A program made the position numbers and the translations under genes. Shown one piece after another: positions 26,908 to 35,132 of a stretch of 45,426 nt of DNA. The notes under the pieces are model-generated. The model was not told the DNA's origin. It made no database searches and worked only from the letters and a program-made list of their open reading frames with translations. Source of the stretch: Bacteroidales bacterium (GTDB lineage Bacteria; Bacteroidota; Bacteroidia; Bacteroidales; UBA932); the NCBI GenBank assembly GCA_022648545.1, contig JALCMP010000014.1, positions 1 to 45,426 of the forward strand, written 5' to 3'. The stretch's first letter is position 1; the number at the start of each line of letters is the position of its first letter.

Positions 26908-27576
26908 TTATTTCTTACTGTTCTTAAAAGGCAACCCGAATTCGCTCAACAATGCATATGCAGCTTCATCGCTATCGGTATTGGTAACAAATGTGATTTC
27001 CATCCCGAGTACCTTCATGATCTTGTCTATATCTATTTCCGGGAAAATAACCTGCTCCTTTATACCGAGAGTATAATTTCCGCGGCCGTCGAAGTTTTCT
27101 CCAACACCCTTGAAATCCCTAATACGAGGAAGGGCGATTGCAATCAGCCTTTCCATAAATTCGTACATCTTCTTCGAACGCAGGGTGACCATAACGCCTA
27201 TGGGCATGCCCTTGCGGACCTTGAAGTTTGAAATATCCTTTTTAGAATATGTGAGGACAGCTTTTTGTCCGGTTATTCTAGACAATTCTTCTTGTGCGGT
27301 CTCTATGATCTTCTTGTCGGCTATAGCCTGACCTACCCCCTGATTGATGGTTACCTTAACCACCTTGGGAACCTGCATCCTGTTCTTTATACCCAATTCC
27401 TTTTGAAGCTTGGGAACGATTTCTTCCCTGTACTTCTTCATTAGATTAGGAACATATTTCTTTTCCGCTTCGCTTATAACTGGTGCGGCTTTGGAGCTTT
27501 TGGCAGCTCCCCTGGCATTTGCCTTAGCAGCCTTTCCGGCACTGGCCTGAACGGCATTCTTTTTTTCTGTTGCCAT
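26908..27576 (-). CDS. rplE: 50S ribosomal protein L5 with Ala/Lys-rich N-terminal extension
   Basis: 222 residues against about 180-185 usually. The L5 core starts near residue 45 ([19 protein letters not shown], then [16 protein letters not shown]) and ends normally at [11 protein letters not shown]. The first ~40 residues are low-complexity Ala/Lys/Ser. The extension appears to be translated: ATG 27576 overlaps the rplX stop as TAATG and is preceded 8 bases upstream by GGAGAGGAG (27585-27593), whereas the internal Met46 has no such site. L5 binds 5S rRNA and contacts P-site tRNA. Confidence 0.97.
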   Translation of the reverse strand: MATEKKNAVQASAGKAAKANARGAAKSSKAAPVISEAEKKYVPNLMKKYREEIVPKLQKELGIKNRMQVPKVVKVTINQGVGQAIADKKIIETAQEELSRITGQKAVLTYSKKDISNFKVRKGMPIGVMVTLRSKKMYEFMERLIAIALPRIRDFKGVGENFDGRGNYTLGIKEQVIFPEIDIDKIMKVLGMEITFVTNTDSDEAAYALLSEFGLPFKNSKK

Positions 27577-27899
27577 TATTTAATCTCCTCTCCTGATTTT
27601 TTTGCATAACGGACCAGCTTGCCCTTATCGTTGAGACGCCGTCCTATTCTCGTAGCTCCGCCCTTGGTCGGATCCACAACCTGCAGATTAGAAATATGAA
27701 TGCCGGCTTCCTGCTTTATGATTCCGCCCTGAGGATTCTTGGCATTCGGTTTGGTATGTTTGCTTACCATATTCACGCCCTCTACTATGGCACGCTCTTT
27801 TTGTTTATTGACGCTAAGTATCTTTCCGGTTTTACCCCTGTCGTTCCCTGCGTTCACATAAACCATATCGCCTTTCTTTATATGTAACTTCTTGTTCAT
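27576..27899 (-). CDS. rplX: 50S ribosomal protein L24
   Basis: 107 residues with a KOW motif ([45 protein letters not shown]). An early assembly protein of the 50S subunit. Translationally coupled to rplE through TAATG. Confidence 0.99.
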   Translation of the reverse strand: MNKKLHIKKGDMVYVNAGNDRGKTGKILSVNKQKERAIVEGVNMVSKHTKPNAKNPQGGIIKQEAGIHISNLQVVDPTKGGATRIGRRLNDKGKLVRYAKKSGEEIK

Positions 27900-27911
27900 G
27901 ACTTTAAAATA

Positions 27912-28277
27912 TTATAATACTTCAGGAGCCAGGGAAACGATTTTCATAAAGTTTTCACGCAACTCTCTGGCGACAGGTCCGAAAATACGGGTACCGCGAA
28001 CTTCGCCCTGGTTGTTCAACAAAACACAAGCATTTTCATCAAATCTTATGTAAGAACCATCCTGACGGCGTATTTCCTTTTTCGTACGAACTACTACAGC
28101 CTTGGAAACCGAACCTTTCTTAGCGTCGGCGCCCGGAATGGAACTTTTTACGGCAACAACTATCTTGTCGCCCACCCTGGCATAACGATGGCGCGTTCCT
28201 CCCAATACACGGATGCAGAGAACCTCCTTAGCGCCACTGTTGTCTGCTACCATTAATCTTGATTCTTGCTGTATCAT
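27912..28277 (-). CDS. rplN: 50S ribosomal protein L14
   Basis: 121 residues. [27 protein letters not shown] and [26 protein letters not shown] are diagnostic. First gene of the classical spc operon, 2 bp after rpsQ, so there is no separate spc promoter space here. Confidence 0.99.
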   Translation of the reverse strand: MIQQESRLMVADNSGAKEVLCIRVLGGTRHRYARVGDKIVVAVKSSIPGADAKKGSVSKAVVVRTKKEIRRQDGSYIRFDENACVLLNNQGEVRGTRIFGPVARELRENFMKIVSLAPEVL

Positions 28278-28279
28278 GG

Positions 28280-28534
28280 CTATTTAACTTTTTCAACTAT
28301 TTCTACTAATCTCCAACATTTCGTTTTGCTCAAAGGGCGAGTTTCCATAATCTTTACGGTATCGCCTTCGCTACATTCGTTCTTATCGTCCTGAGCGACG
28401 AACTTGGTGGTTTTATTTACGAATTTCCCGTAAATAGGATGTTTTTTCTTTGTCTTTACGGCAACTACTATGGTCTTATCCATTTTATTGCTTACCACCA
28501 GACCTATTCTCTCTTTACGAAGATTCCTTTCCAC
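28280..28534 (-). CDS. rpsQ: 30S ribosomal protein S17
   Basis: 84 residues, OB fold. [43 protein letters not shown] is the family pattern. 5 bp after rpmC. Confidence 0.99.
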   Translation of the reverse strand: MERNLRKERIGLVVSNKMDKTIVVAVKTKKKHPIYGKFVNKTTKFVAQDDKNECSEGDTVKIMETRPLSKTKCWRLVEIVEKVK

Positions 28535-28539
28535 GATAT

Positions 28540-28752
28540 TTATTTTTTGTTCTGTTTTTCAATTTCGCCAAGAACTGTAAACATTCTGGCGATATCTTTC
28601 CTTACTTTTGAAAATTGAGAAGAATTCTCCAGTGGTGATACCCCGTTATTCATATGCATCTGATCCAGAGAAGCCTTTTCGGTCTCAATCCTTTCGCGGA
28701 GGTCTTTCTCCGACATTTCGCGCACTTCCTTGATTTTCATTTCTTTTCCCAA
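28540..28752 (-). CDS. rpmC: 50S ribosomal protein L29
   Basis: 70 residues forming the two-helix hairpin of the family: [28 protein letters not shown], then [26 protein letters not shown]. At the polypeptide exit. 5 bp after rplP. Confidence 0.98.
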   Translation of the reverse strand: MGKEMKIKEVREMSEKDLRERIETEKASLDQMHMNNGVSPLENSSQFSKVRKDIARMFTVLGEIEKQNKK

Positions 28753-28757
28753 TTAAA

Positions 28758-29177
28758 TTATTCGACATAGTCTCTGCGGACAACGAACTTGGTGGTGATA
28801 GGAAGTTTTTGTGCCCCCAAACGCAACGCCTCCTTGGCAACAGCCAAAGGAACGCCTTCAACTTCTATCAGCATTCTTCCCGGCGTAACCGGAGCGACGA
28901 ACCCTTCGGGATCTCCTTTTCCTTTACCCATACGCACTTCGGCCGGCTTTCTCGTATAAGGCTTATCAGGAAATATTCTTATCCAAATCATTCCTTCACG
29001 TTTCATATAGCGGACGACAGCCTGACGTGCAGCCTCTATCTGCTGACCGGTCAGCCAGCACGACTCGAGAGCCTTTATTCCAAAAGAACCGAAAGACAAC
29101 TCTGTTCCTCGGTGAGCCAATCCTTTCATGCGGCCTTTTTGCGGTCTTCTAAACTTGGTTTTTTTTGGTTGTAACAT
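28758..29177 (-). CDS. rplP: 50S ribosomal protein L16, first gene of the operon
   Basis: 139 residues. [38 protein letters not shown] and [37 protein letters not shown] are typical of L16, which shapes the A-site tRNA pocket. In most bacteria rplP directly follows rpsC; here it is preceded by a 265-bp AT-rich gap with a promoter and then a divergent unrelated gene, so the rpsJ-to-rpsC genes must be elsewhere. Confidence 0.99.
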   Translation of the reverse strand: MLQPKKTKFRRPQKGRMKGLAHRGTELSFGSFGIKALESCWLTGQQIEAARQAVVRYMKREGMIWIRIFPDKPYTRKPAEVRMGKGKGDPEGFVAPVTPGRMLIEVEGVPLAVAKEALRLGAQKLPITTKFVVRRDYVE

Positions 29178-29255
29178 TACGTTTACAATTTAATATAATA
29201 TCTAAACTCTTGTTCTCCAATAATATAACTGTAACGGAGCTAAATTATGGGGTTG

Positions 29256-29285
29256 CAAAGATACACAAATATTTTAAATGAGAAA
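29256..29285 (-). promoter_or_regulatory. Promoter of the rplP-rplQ ribosomal operon
   Basis: Minus strand: TTTC (29285-29282), an 18-base spacer, then TATCTTTG (29263-29256), a full match to TAnnTTTG followed by CAACCCC. The predicted leader to rplP is about 70 bases and contains a possible CTCC...GGAG pairing, too short to call a regulatory structure. Confidence 0.75.
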
Positions 29286-29428
29286 CTTATTTTAAATATT
29301 TTTTATAAAATTTTCGGAATTTTTTTTTAATAGTCAAACATTCCATTCTCATCAACTTACAAAGATGAAAGAGATCCGTCGATTTACATTTTAGGAATCA
29401 CGATTTATTAAATTAAAAGAATCTTGAA

Positions 29429-29436
29429 TATATTTG
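29429..29436 (+). promoter_or_regulatory. Possible -7 box (TATATTTG) for the DUF4294 gene
   Basis: TATATTTG ends only 6 bases before ATG 29443, which would make a leaderless or nearly leaderless mRNA. The surrounding DNA is AT-rich, so chance is possible. The rest of the 29178-29442 gap holds the rplP promoter and no gene. Confidence 0.4.
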
Positions 29437-29442
29437 ACGGAA

Positions 29443-30120
29443 ATGAAAACCGGATTTTCCCATATTTTTATTTTAGCCGCCGCATCGTTTCTCTTTCTCT
29501 GCTTCCGCGCAGAATGTCAGACGACCGAAAGCTCCATGGGTTACAGGATAGTTAACGGGGATACCTTATATATTGACAAGATAAAGCCGCTTTTTTTCTT
29601 CGGACATCCGTCGGGGTGGGAAAAGACAAGAAAATGGAGGAAATACCGCAGAACGGTTTATAATTTTGGGAAAACATATCCTTATGCAATTCTCGCCAGG
29701 AAGATATCAATGGAAGCCGACAGCACCATAGCCGCAAAACATTTCAACAGATTCGAGAGAGAAAAATACATAAGAAAAACACAAAAGGAACTTTTCAGAA
29801 AATTCGAAAAGCCTCTTAAAAACATGACGGTATCGCAGGGAAAAATGCTTCTGAAACTCATAGATCGGGAATTAGGACGAACCTCATTTTCTGTCATAAA
29901 AGGTTACAAGGGAGGAGTGGCGGCAGGTTTCTGGCAGGGAATTGCACGTCTGTTCGGATCGGATCTAAAGGAACCTTATGATATGTACGGAAGGGATCGT
30001 ATACTTGAAGAACTCGTAATAACCTATCAGGAAGGAGCTTTCAATAATCTTTATTTTTCCATGTTCGGTTCCTTTCCGAAATACCGCCTCTCGAGTTTAT
30101 CACCGTCGAATACGAGATAA
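29443..30120 (+). CDS. DUF4294 family secreted protein
   Basis: About 225 residues, function unknown. An N-terminal signal peptide (MKTGFSHIFILAAASFLFLCFRAEC) precedes the conserved region, which starts GYRIVNGDTLYIDKIKPLFFF and continues with WRKYRRTVYNFGKTYPYA and LLKLIDRELGRTSF, the DUF4294 pattern restricted to Bacteroidota. The open frame extends to a TTG at 29434, but ATG 29443 gives a clean signal peptide. Its 3' end overlaps the convergent lpxH-like gene by 70 bp. Divergently placed to the r-protein operon. Confidence 0.8.
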   Translation: MKTGFSHIFILAAASFLFLCFRAECQTTESSMGYRIVNGDTLYIDKIKPLFFFGHPSGWEKTRKWRKYRRTVYNFGKTYPYAILARKISMEADSTIAAKHFNRFEREKYIRKTQKELFRKFEKPLKNMTVSQGKMLLKLIDRELGRTSFSVIKGYKGGVAAGFWQGIARLFGSDLKEPYDMYGRDRILEELVITYQEGAFNNLYFSMFGSFPKYRLSSLSPSNTR

Positions 30121-30833
30121 TCCTTCTTCCTTATCCACTCCCCGAGCATTATCAGTCTTCCGCCCTCCTCGAGTTTATAATCCGCTATGTAATGGAAATG
30201 TCCGAATATGAAAAAGTCTATCGGCTTCCCGACATGTGTGCGCTGTACCTTTCCGGCATACCCCAGAATATTTTTTTCAACATAATTACGCAAATGCAAT
30301 TTTCTCTCCGGAGTTCCTTTCTTCGACAATCTGTTGTGCCTGCTCCACCAGTTTCCGAAAGCAAACGCCCAACGGGGATGAATGCCGCTGAAAAGAAATT
30401 GCAGCACCCTGCAATGGAATACGTCCTGAAGGAACTTATACCGCCGGCTTCCGAAGAACAGCCTGTCGCCGTGAGCCAGATAAAAGCTTTTTCCGTTGAG
30501 TTCGAATATACGCGGCTCGAAAAAGACCTCGGCTCTTACTTCCTTTTGAAAATAATCGTAAAGCCAGATATCGTGGTTCCCGGAAAAATAATAAACCTTT
30601 ATCCCCCTGTCCACGGCCGCTGCAATAGCTCCGAGGGTTCGTGTAAATCCCCGCGGTATTACGTTTTTATATTCGTACCAGAAATCGAATATGTCTCCTA
30701 AAAGAAAGAGCGCACGGGTATTGTCGGGCAGACCGTATATGAATGAGGAAAAGTCTCTCTCCCTGGCTTTATAATCCCCAACCTTAAGGCCGAGATGCAC
30801 ATCCGATACGAAATAATACAAATTTCCACTCAT
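30051..30833 (-). CDS. lpxH: UDP-2,3-diacylglucosamine pyrophosphohydrolase-like metallophosphatase
   Basis: 260 residues of the calcineurin-like fold. Metal motifs in order: SDVHLGLK, LGDIFDFWYEYK, SGNHDIWL, LAHGDRLFFGSR and FGHFHYIAD, all with intact Asp, Asn and His. In the lipid A pathway LpxH cleaves UDP-2,3-diacylglucosamine to lipid X and UMP at the inner-membrane surface. The Bacteroidota proteins are divergent from E. coli LpxH, so substrate assignment is by family. 22 bp after uppP on the same strand. The last 23 codons overlap the convergent DUF4294 gene. Confidence 0.85.
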   Translation of the reverse strand: MSGNLYYFVSDVHLGLKVGDYKARERDFSSFIYGLPDNTRALFLLGDIFDFWYEYKNVIPRGFTRTLGAIAAAVDRGIKVYYFSGNHDIWLYDYFQKEVRAEVFFEPRIFELNGKSFYLAHGDRLFFGSRRYKFLQDVFHCRVLQFLFSGIHPRWAFAFGNWWSRHNRLSKKGTPERKLHLRNYVEKNILGYAGKVQRTHVGKPIDFFIFGHFHYIADYKLEEGGRLIMLGEWIRKKDYLVFDGDKLERRYFGKEPNMEK

Positions 30834-30855
30834 TCCACAGGAATTTAATAAAATT

Positions 30856-31668
30856 TTAAAACAACGAATATGCTATACAAAAAGATCCGGCCAAAGCGCA
30901 ATATATTGCAAATCCGTATAATTTATTGCGTCTTACGATATTTAACATAACCTTGCATGCAAATGTTCCGAATACAAATGCGGAAACGAATCCCAGAAAC
31001 AACTGCAGACCGGCAACACCGGATGCAGCTTCGCTCATTCCGCCCTTGAAAAGCTCCAGAACGGCTTCCCCGAGAATAGGGATTATCACCATGAGGAAAG
31101 AGAACCTGGCGACTTCTTCTTTTTTAACTCCGAGCATAAGGCCTGCGGAGATGGTGGTTCCGGAACGCGACAATCCGGGCATTACGGCCACTGACTGTGC
31201 CAGACCTATAATAAAAGCTTCCTTGTAGCCGAGTTTTTTCTCCGGCATATTCTTCCTTACCTGACGGGCAGCGAGCATACTCCCTATTACAAGCATGGCG
31301 GCTGTTGCGCACAACATAACTCCAACTACGGCAAGACCGCTTCCGAAAACCGCCTCAACGTAATCCTTAAAGAAAAAACCCACTATCGCAACAGGGATCA
31401 TGGATATTATTATCTTAAAAACATAATCCTTCTGGGAATTCATGACCGGTTTGAAAAACCCGACGGCAAGATCCCTTATATCTTTACGGAATACGACAAA
31501 AATACTTAACACAGTAGCTGCATGCACCACAATATCGAAAGTGAGGTTGCCGGCACCTTTTATGCCGAAAAAATATTGTCCGATGGTAAGATGGCCGCTA
31601 CTGCTCACGGGAAGGAATTCGGTCAGTCCCTGTATCATTCCAAGGATGATAGCTTCTATGCTCGTCAT
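30856..31668 (-). CDS. uppP: Undecaprenyl-diphosphatase
   Basis: 270 residues (BacA/UppP family), integral membrane. It recycles undecaprenyl diphosphate to the carrier used for peptidoglycan and O-antigen. Active-site motifs GLTEFLPVSSSGHLTIG at ~residues 14-30 (Glu and Ser-rich loop) and MPGLSRSGTTISAGLMLG at ~167-184 (Arg) are intact. Its start overlaps the DUF3098 stop by 4 bp. Confidence 0.97.
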   Translation of the reverse strand: MTSIEAIILGMIQGLTEFLPVSSSGHLTIGQYFFGIKGAGNLTFDIVVHAATVLSIFVVFRKDIRDLAVGFFKPVMNSQKDYVFKIIISMIPVAIVGFFFKDYVEAVFGSGLAVVGVMLCATAAMLVIGSMLAARQVRKNMPEKKLGYKEAFIIGLAQSVAVMPGLSRSGTTISAGLMLGVKKEEVARFSFLMVIIPILGEAVLELFKGGMSEAASGVAGLQLFLGFVSAFVFGTFACKVMLNIVRRNKLYGFAIYCALAGSFCIAYSLF

Positions 31669-31940
31669 TTGAGATTACGTTTCATTATAGAGATTATGAC
31701 CAGAGCCATGCCGCTCAATATTAATAAGGGAGCAACTACCAGATACCTCGCCCCGAACATGGCGGAACTGAAAACCTTAGGATCGGAAGATCCCCCTCCC
31801 GACAGAAAAATATAGCCTAGGAGCATTACCGCAAATCCGGCTATCAAATATTTTACATTTTTTTTAGGCAACGCAAAATAAGTGGATTCATCAAAAGTAC
31901 GATTTTCCGTCGCGTTGTTCTTAACTGCAGTTTTATTCAT
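31665..31940 (-). CDS. DUF3098 family small membrane protein
   Basis: About 91 residues, two TM helices: YLIAGFAVMLLGYIFLSGG and YLVVAPLLILSGMALVIISI, separated by the conserved SGGGSSDPKVFSSAMFG, which is the DUF3098 signature. Function unknown. The frame reaches back to 31970, overlapping ftsX, but ATG 31940 (MNKTAVKN) follows the ftsX stop by 10 bp and is the more natural start. The order ftsX-DUF3098-uppP is conserved in Bacteroidota. Confidence 0.85.
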   Translation of the reverse strand: MNKTAVKNNATENRTFDESTYFALPKKNVKYLIAGFAVMLLGYIFLSGGGSSDPKVFSSAMFGARYLVVAPLLILSGMALVIISIMKRNLK

Positions 31941-31950
31941 TTCAATATTA

Positions 31951-32829
31951 TTAATAATATAAATCGTCATTGCGGAGCGACACGATTTTGTTTATAACAA
32001 AAAATGTGCAACAAACACATATAAGGACCCCCAACAACACCACTCCCGCAAAAACAGCCATTATGGTATCCGTATTTATAAGAGAAAATAATTCGGAAAA
32101 TTCGTTGCCGACATAGTATATTAGAACCATAAGCGATGCAACAGCAATAAGTCCCGCAATAAGTCCCTGAAAGATCGCTCTTACAAGAAACGGTCCCCTT
32201 ATGAATCCGCGCGTGGCACCTACCAGACGCATGGTATAGATTGAAAACCTCTTTGAAAAAACGTTAAGCCGGACAGTATTATTTATGAGCACTAAAGAGA
32301 TAAACATGAGAAGAAGCACGAAAACAAGAACCACGGCCCCTATTCTTCCTAAATTCTTGTTAAGCGCGTCTACCATAGATTCCTGATAATAGACATCCTC
32401 TACCAAAGGTTCGGACATAAAACTTTTTTTTATTTTCTCAAGTGAATCGGTCTGGAAATAATTGGCCTTTACGCTGACTTCCATTGATATGGGAATGGGA
32501 TTAACATCAAACAACTTAAGAAAATCGCTTCCCAGCATTTCCTTCATCTCGTCGGTTCCTTCCCTGCGGGAAACACATTTTACATTTCCTACATATCCAA
32601 GACCGGCCGTTTTTTTGCAAAGCTCAGCGGCCTGTGCTTCGCTGGCATTCTCCTCAAGCACCACGTTGAGGGCAAAGTGTTCCTTAAAATAATCCGACAG
32701 GGAACGGACATTTATCCCCGCAAGGCAAAATACCCCCACCAGCATAAGTACGAGGCTTATGCTTATTATTGAAGAAAAATAGGAACGCGCCAGCCTCCCG
32801 GCCACTATGTTTTTCTCTCTTTTACCCAT
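31951..32829 (-). CDS. ftsX: Cell division protein FtsX
   Basis: About 292 residues. Layout of FtsX: a short cytoplasmic N-terminus (MGKREKNIVAGRLARSYF), TM1 (SIISISLVLMLVGVFCLAGI), an extracytoplasmic loop (~residues 45-165), then three TM helices in the C-terminal half (VVLVFVLLLMFISLVLINNT; LIAGLIAVASLMVLIYYVG; MAVFAGVVLLGVLICVCC), with MRLVGATRGFIRGPFLVRA between. With FtsE it regulates wall hydrolases at division. The frame extends to 33084 across the divergent gene; ATG 32829 is chosen because of the promoter box at 32842-32849 and family length. Confidence 0.92.
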   Translation of the reverse strand: MGKREKNIVAGRLARSYFSSIISISLVLMLVGVFCLAGINVRSLSDYFKEHFALNVVLEENASEAQAAELCKKTAGLGYVGNVKCVSRREGTDEMKEMLGSDFLKLFDVNPIPISMEVSVKANYFQTDSLEKIKKSFMSEPLVEDVYYQESMVDALNKNLGRIGAVVLVFVLLLMFISLVLINNTVRLNVFSKRFSIYTMRLVGATRGFIRGPFLVRAIFQGLIAGLIAVASLMVLIYYVGNEFSELFSLINTDTIMAVFAGVVLLGVLICVCCTFFVINKIVSLRNDDLYY

Positions 32830-32841
32830 TTGTATAAACGA

Positions 32842-32849
32842 CAAATATA
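32842..32849 (-). promoter_or_regulatory. Bacteroidota -7 box (TATATTTG) for ftsX-DUF3098-uppP-lpxH
   Basis: Minus-strand TATATTTG, 12 bases before ATG 32829, giving a very short leader. Confidence 0.55.
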
Positions 32850-32888
32850 TACAAAATTCGCAAATGAGGTTGTTAAAATAATTTTTAT

Positions 32889-32896
32889 TACCTTTG
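32889..32896 (+). promoter_or_regulatory. Bacteroidota -7 box (TACCTTTG) for the starch-synthase-like gene
   Basis: TACCTTTG, 21 bases before ATG 32918, with a GTTG at 32869-32872 sixteen bases upstream as a possible -33 element. Confidence 0.65.
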
Positions 32897-32917
32897 TAGT
32901 ATAAAATTTCTATTATT

Positions 32918-33757
32918 ATGCCTGAGCCGAAAAGAGTTTTATTCATAAATGCCGAAATCTTTCCATATGTACCATTGTCTTCATCAGCGATCGTAGGCAG
33001 ATATCTTCCCCAGGCTGTACAGGAAAATGGAAAGCAAATAAGGTCGTTCATGCCCAGATACGGCATCGTAAAAGAGAGGCGCAACCAGCTTCACGAAGTT
33101 ATACGTCTGTCGGGAATAAATCTCGTGGTAAACGATATAGACCGCCCGCTCATAATAAAGGTGGCATCAATCCCTCCTGCCAGAATGCAGGTTTATTTTA
33201 TAGACAACGAGGATTATTTCCAGCGCAAATCAATATATTACGACGACAAGGGGAAATTCTTCGCCGACAATGACGAAAGGGCTATTTTCTTTGCACGAGG
33301 CGTATTGGAAACCGTAAAGAAACTCAGATGGAAACCCGATATAGTTCATTGTCAGGGATGGATATCGCATCTGGTTCCTCTATATCTCAAGAAGGCATTT
33401 AAGGAAGATCCTATATTTACAGACTGTAAATTAATACTTTCTCTATACGATGAAATTTCGAAAGAAAACTTTTCGGAAAATATGCGTTCAAAAGTACTCC
33501 TCCCGGGCATAAAAAACAAAGACGTGGAATTACTGTCGGAGCCGAATGGCATAAATCTTGCTAAGTTAGCCATACAGAACTCGGATGGCATAATATATGG
33601 CAGCGAAAGCCTTGACGGGAATCTGACAGGATTTATAAACGATTCCGGAATTCCTGCTCTTGATTATGTGCCCATAACCGAGGAAAGCAACGATTACATT
33701 AACGCGTATATTAATTTTTACGATAAAATATTAGAGAATAATGCGACCAAAGAGTAA
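32918..33757 (+). CDS. Short starch/glycogen-synthase-like protein (N-terminal GT-B domain only)
   Basis: 279 residues, about half of a full GT5 synthase. It resembles the N-terminal Rossmann domain: RVLFINAEIFPYVPLSSSAIVGRYLPQAVQENGKQIRSFMPRYG, YFIDNEDYFQRKSIY, RAIFFARGVLETVKKLRWKPDIVHCQGWISHLVPLYLK. The ADP-glucose-binding KxGGL motif is replaced by a Ser-rich VPLSSSAIVG, and the C-terminal nucleotide-binding domain is absent. Glucan synthesis is therefore unlikely; a binding or regulatory role is possible. The same short protein occurs next to DUF4270 genes in other Bacteroidota, so it is probably not a recent truncation. Overlaps the next gene by 17 bp. Confidence 0.82.
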   Translation: MPEPKRVLFINAEIFPYVPLSSSAIVGRYLPQAVQENGKQIRSFMPRYGIVKERRNQLHEVIRLSGINLVVNDIDRPLIIKVASIPPARMQVYFIDNEDYFQRKSIYYDDKGKFFADNDERAIFFARGVLETVKKLRWKPDIVHCQGWISHLVPLYLKKAFKEDPIFTDCKLILSLYDEISKENFSENMRSKVLLPGIKNKDVELLSEPNGINLAKLAIQNSDGIIYGSESLDGNLTGFINDSGIPALDYVPITEESNDYINAYINFYDKILENNATKE

Positions 33758-35129
33758 TCTTCTCATTTTGGCTCTCTTTCTTTTCAGCATAAGTCTTGCG
33801 ACATCTTGCATTACTGTAGATAAAAGCCTGGGGTCAGGGATGATCCCCAAGAATGACGATCTTTCCATTTATTCGGCCGAGATAAACATGCCGCTGGAAT
33901 TGAAACAGGCCGACAGCATACAGGGGCTATCAACGGAATATGCCATTACAGGGGCTTTCAGATATCCTGAAACAGGAACCACACTTTTTGGATTTGCGGG
34001 AAATATTGCTCCAACTTCAACATCGCTCGACACGGGAAAAGACTCTTATGTAAAAAGCATTTACATTTCGATTCCATTATCTCATTCAGTTATATTAAAT
34101 GACAATCAGGAAGGAATTACACAGGACTTTAACGTTTACAGGCTAAAAAAGGAAATAGACTCTTCTACCCTTTATAATAATTCCATAAAAGAAGATATGT
34201 ATGAACATACTCCTGTAAATACTTCAGTTGGAACATATGCAGGAGAAGATTCCATTAAAATATTCCTTGACAAATCTCTGGGAGAAGAACTGCTTACTGC
34301 AACACAAAACGAACTTGATACGACCTCCTTATTCATGGCACGTTTCAGAGGACTTTATGTAAAGTGCAATCCCCCGGCTGAAGGAGTGTACGGAGGAAGA
34401 ATGAACCAATTCGACTTAAGTTCGAGCTACATATATTTAAAATATAATTTCCAGCCTGTCTGGGCGGAGAATCTGGCAAGAAAAGATACTACAGTTTTGT
34501 TTTATCTCGGATACAGCTACTGCCTTAATACATCATCATTTGGTTCGGCAGACCTGGAAAAGACCGTAGAAGAAACAAAAAATCTCAGTGAACTGCCCAT
34601 AGAAGGTATGGCAGGTATAAAACCATTCATAGACGGACATATCATGCGTGATACGCTTCTTGCATGGGCCGAAAGAAACAATATAGATCCCAGGCGTATT
34701 GCCATTATAAGGGCGAGATATACGTTTAATTTTCCCATGCCACCCGATTTCGACATGGATGCCTACCCTTCATATATTTATCCGAATTACAGAAACACCG
34801 ATACTACAAACATTTATTATTATCCTCTTACCGACGTAAACAGCGACGGGAATAATCACGGAGGTCTGAACCGTTCTCTCAATACTTACAGCGGCGACAT
34901 CTCTTCATATATTCAAAACCTTCTTATAAAGGACAACAGCGAAATAGACGGAGAAGATAATATTTGGTTTTCATCTTTAAGCGCGTCAACAAGTTCTTAC
35001 TACGGAACCACTTCTTACACTTTCGATCAGAACGGCTATTATGTAGGAAAACTTTACGGCCCGGCTGACGAAAGAAACAAACCCAAGCTCAGTATAATTT
35101 ACTCAATCATCCCTGAAGAAGGTAAATAA
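33741..35129 (+). CDS. DUF4270 family lipoprotein
   Basis: 462 residues, function unknown. N-terminal lipoprotein signal LLILALFLFSISLATSC with the lipidated Cys near residue 23, followed by ITVDKSLGSGMIPKND, a conserved DUF4270 beginning. The body is beta-rich with many Ser/Thr/Tyr, as expected of a surface or outer-membrane-anchored protein. The start overlaps the starch-synthase-like gene by 17 bp, implying coupled translation. It ends 3 bp from the convergent RND permease stop. Confidence 0.85.
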   Translation: MRPKSNLLILALFLFSISLATSCITVDKSLGSGMIPKNDDLSIYSAEINMPLELKQADSIQGLSTEYAITGAFRYPETGTTLFGFAGNIAPTSTSLDTGKDSYVKSIYISIPLSHSVILNDNQEGITQDFNVYRLKKEIDSSTLYNNSIKEDMYEHTPVNTSVGTYAGEDSIKIFLDKSLGEELLTATQNELDTTSLFMARFRGLYVKCNPPAEGVYGGRMNQFDLSSSYIYLKYNFQPVWAENLARKDTTVLFYLGYSYCLNTSSFGSADLEKTVEETKNLSELPIEGMAGIKPFIDGHIMRDTLLAWAERNNIDPRRIAIIRARYTFNFPMPPDFDMDAYPSYIYPNYRNTDTTNIYYYPLTDVNSDGNNHGGLNRSLNTYSGDISSYIQNLLIKDNSEIDGEDNIWFSSLSASTSSYYGTTSYTFDQNGYYVGKLYGPADERNKPKLSIIYSIIPEEGK

Positions 35130-35132
35130 AAT

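Noticed and set aside
31951-33084. FtsX start at 33084
   Set aside because: The extra 85 codons run antisense through the divergent starch-synthase-like gene and across both promoter boxes; ATG 32829 gives normal FtsX length.
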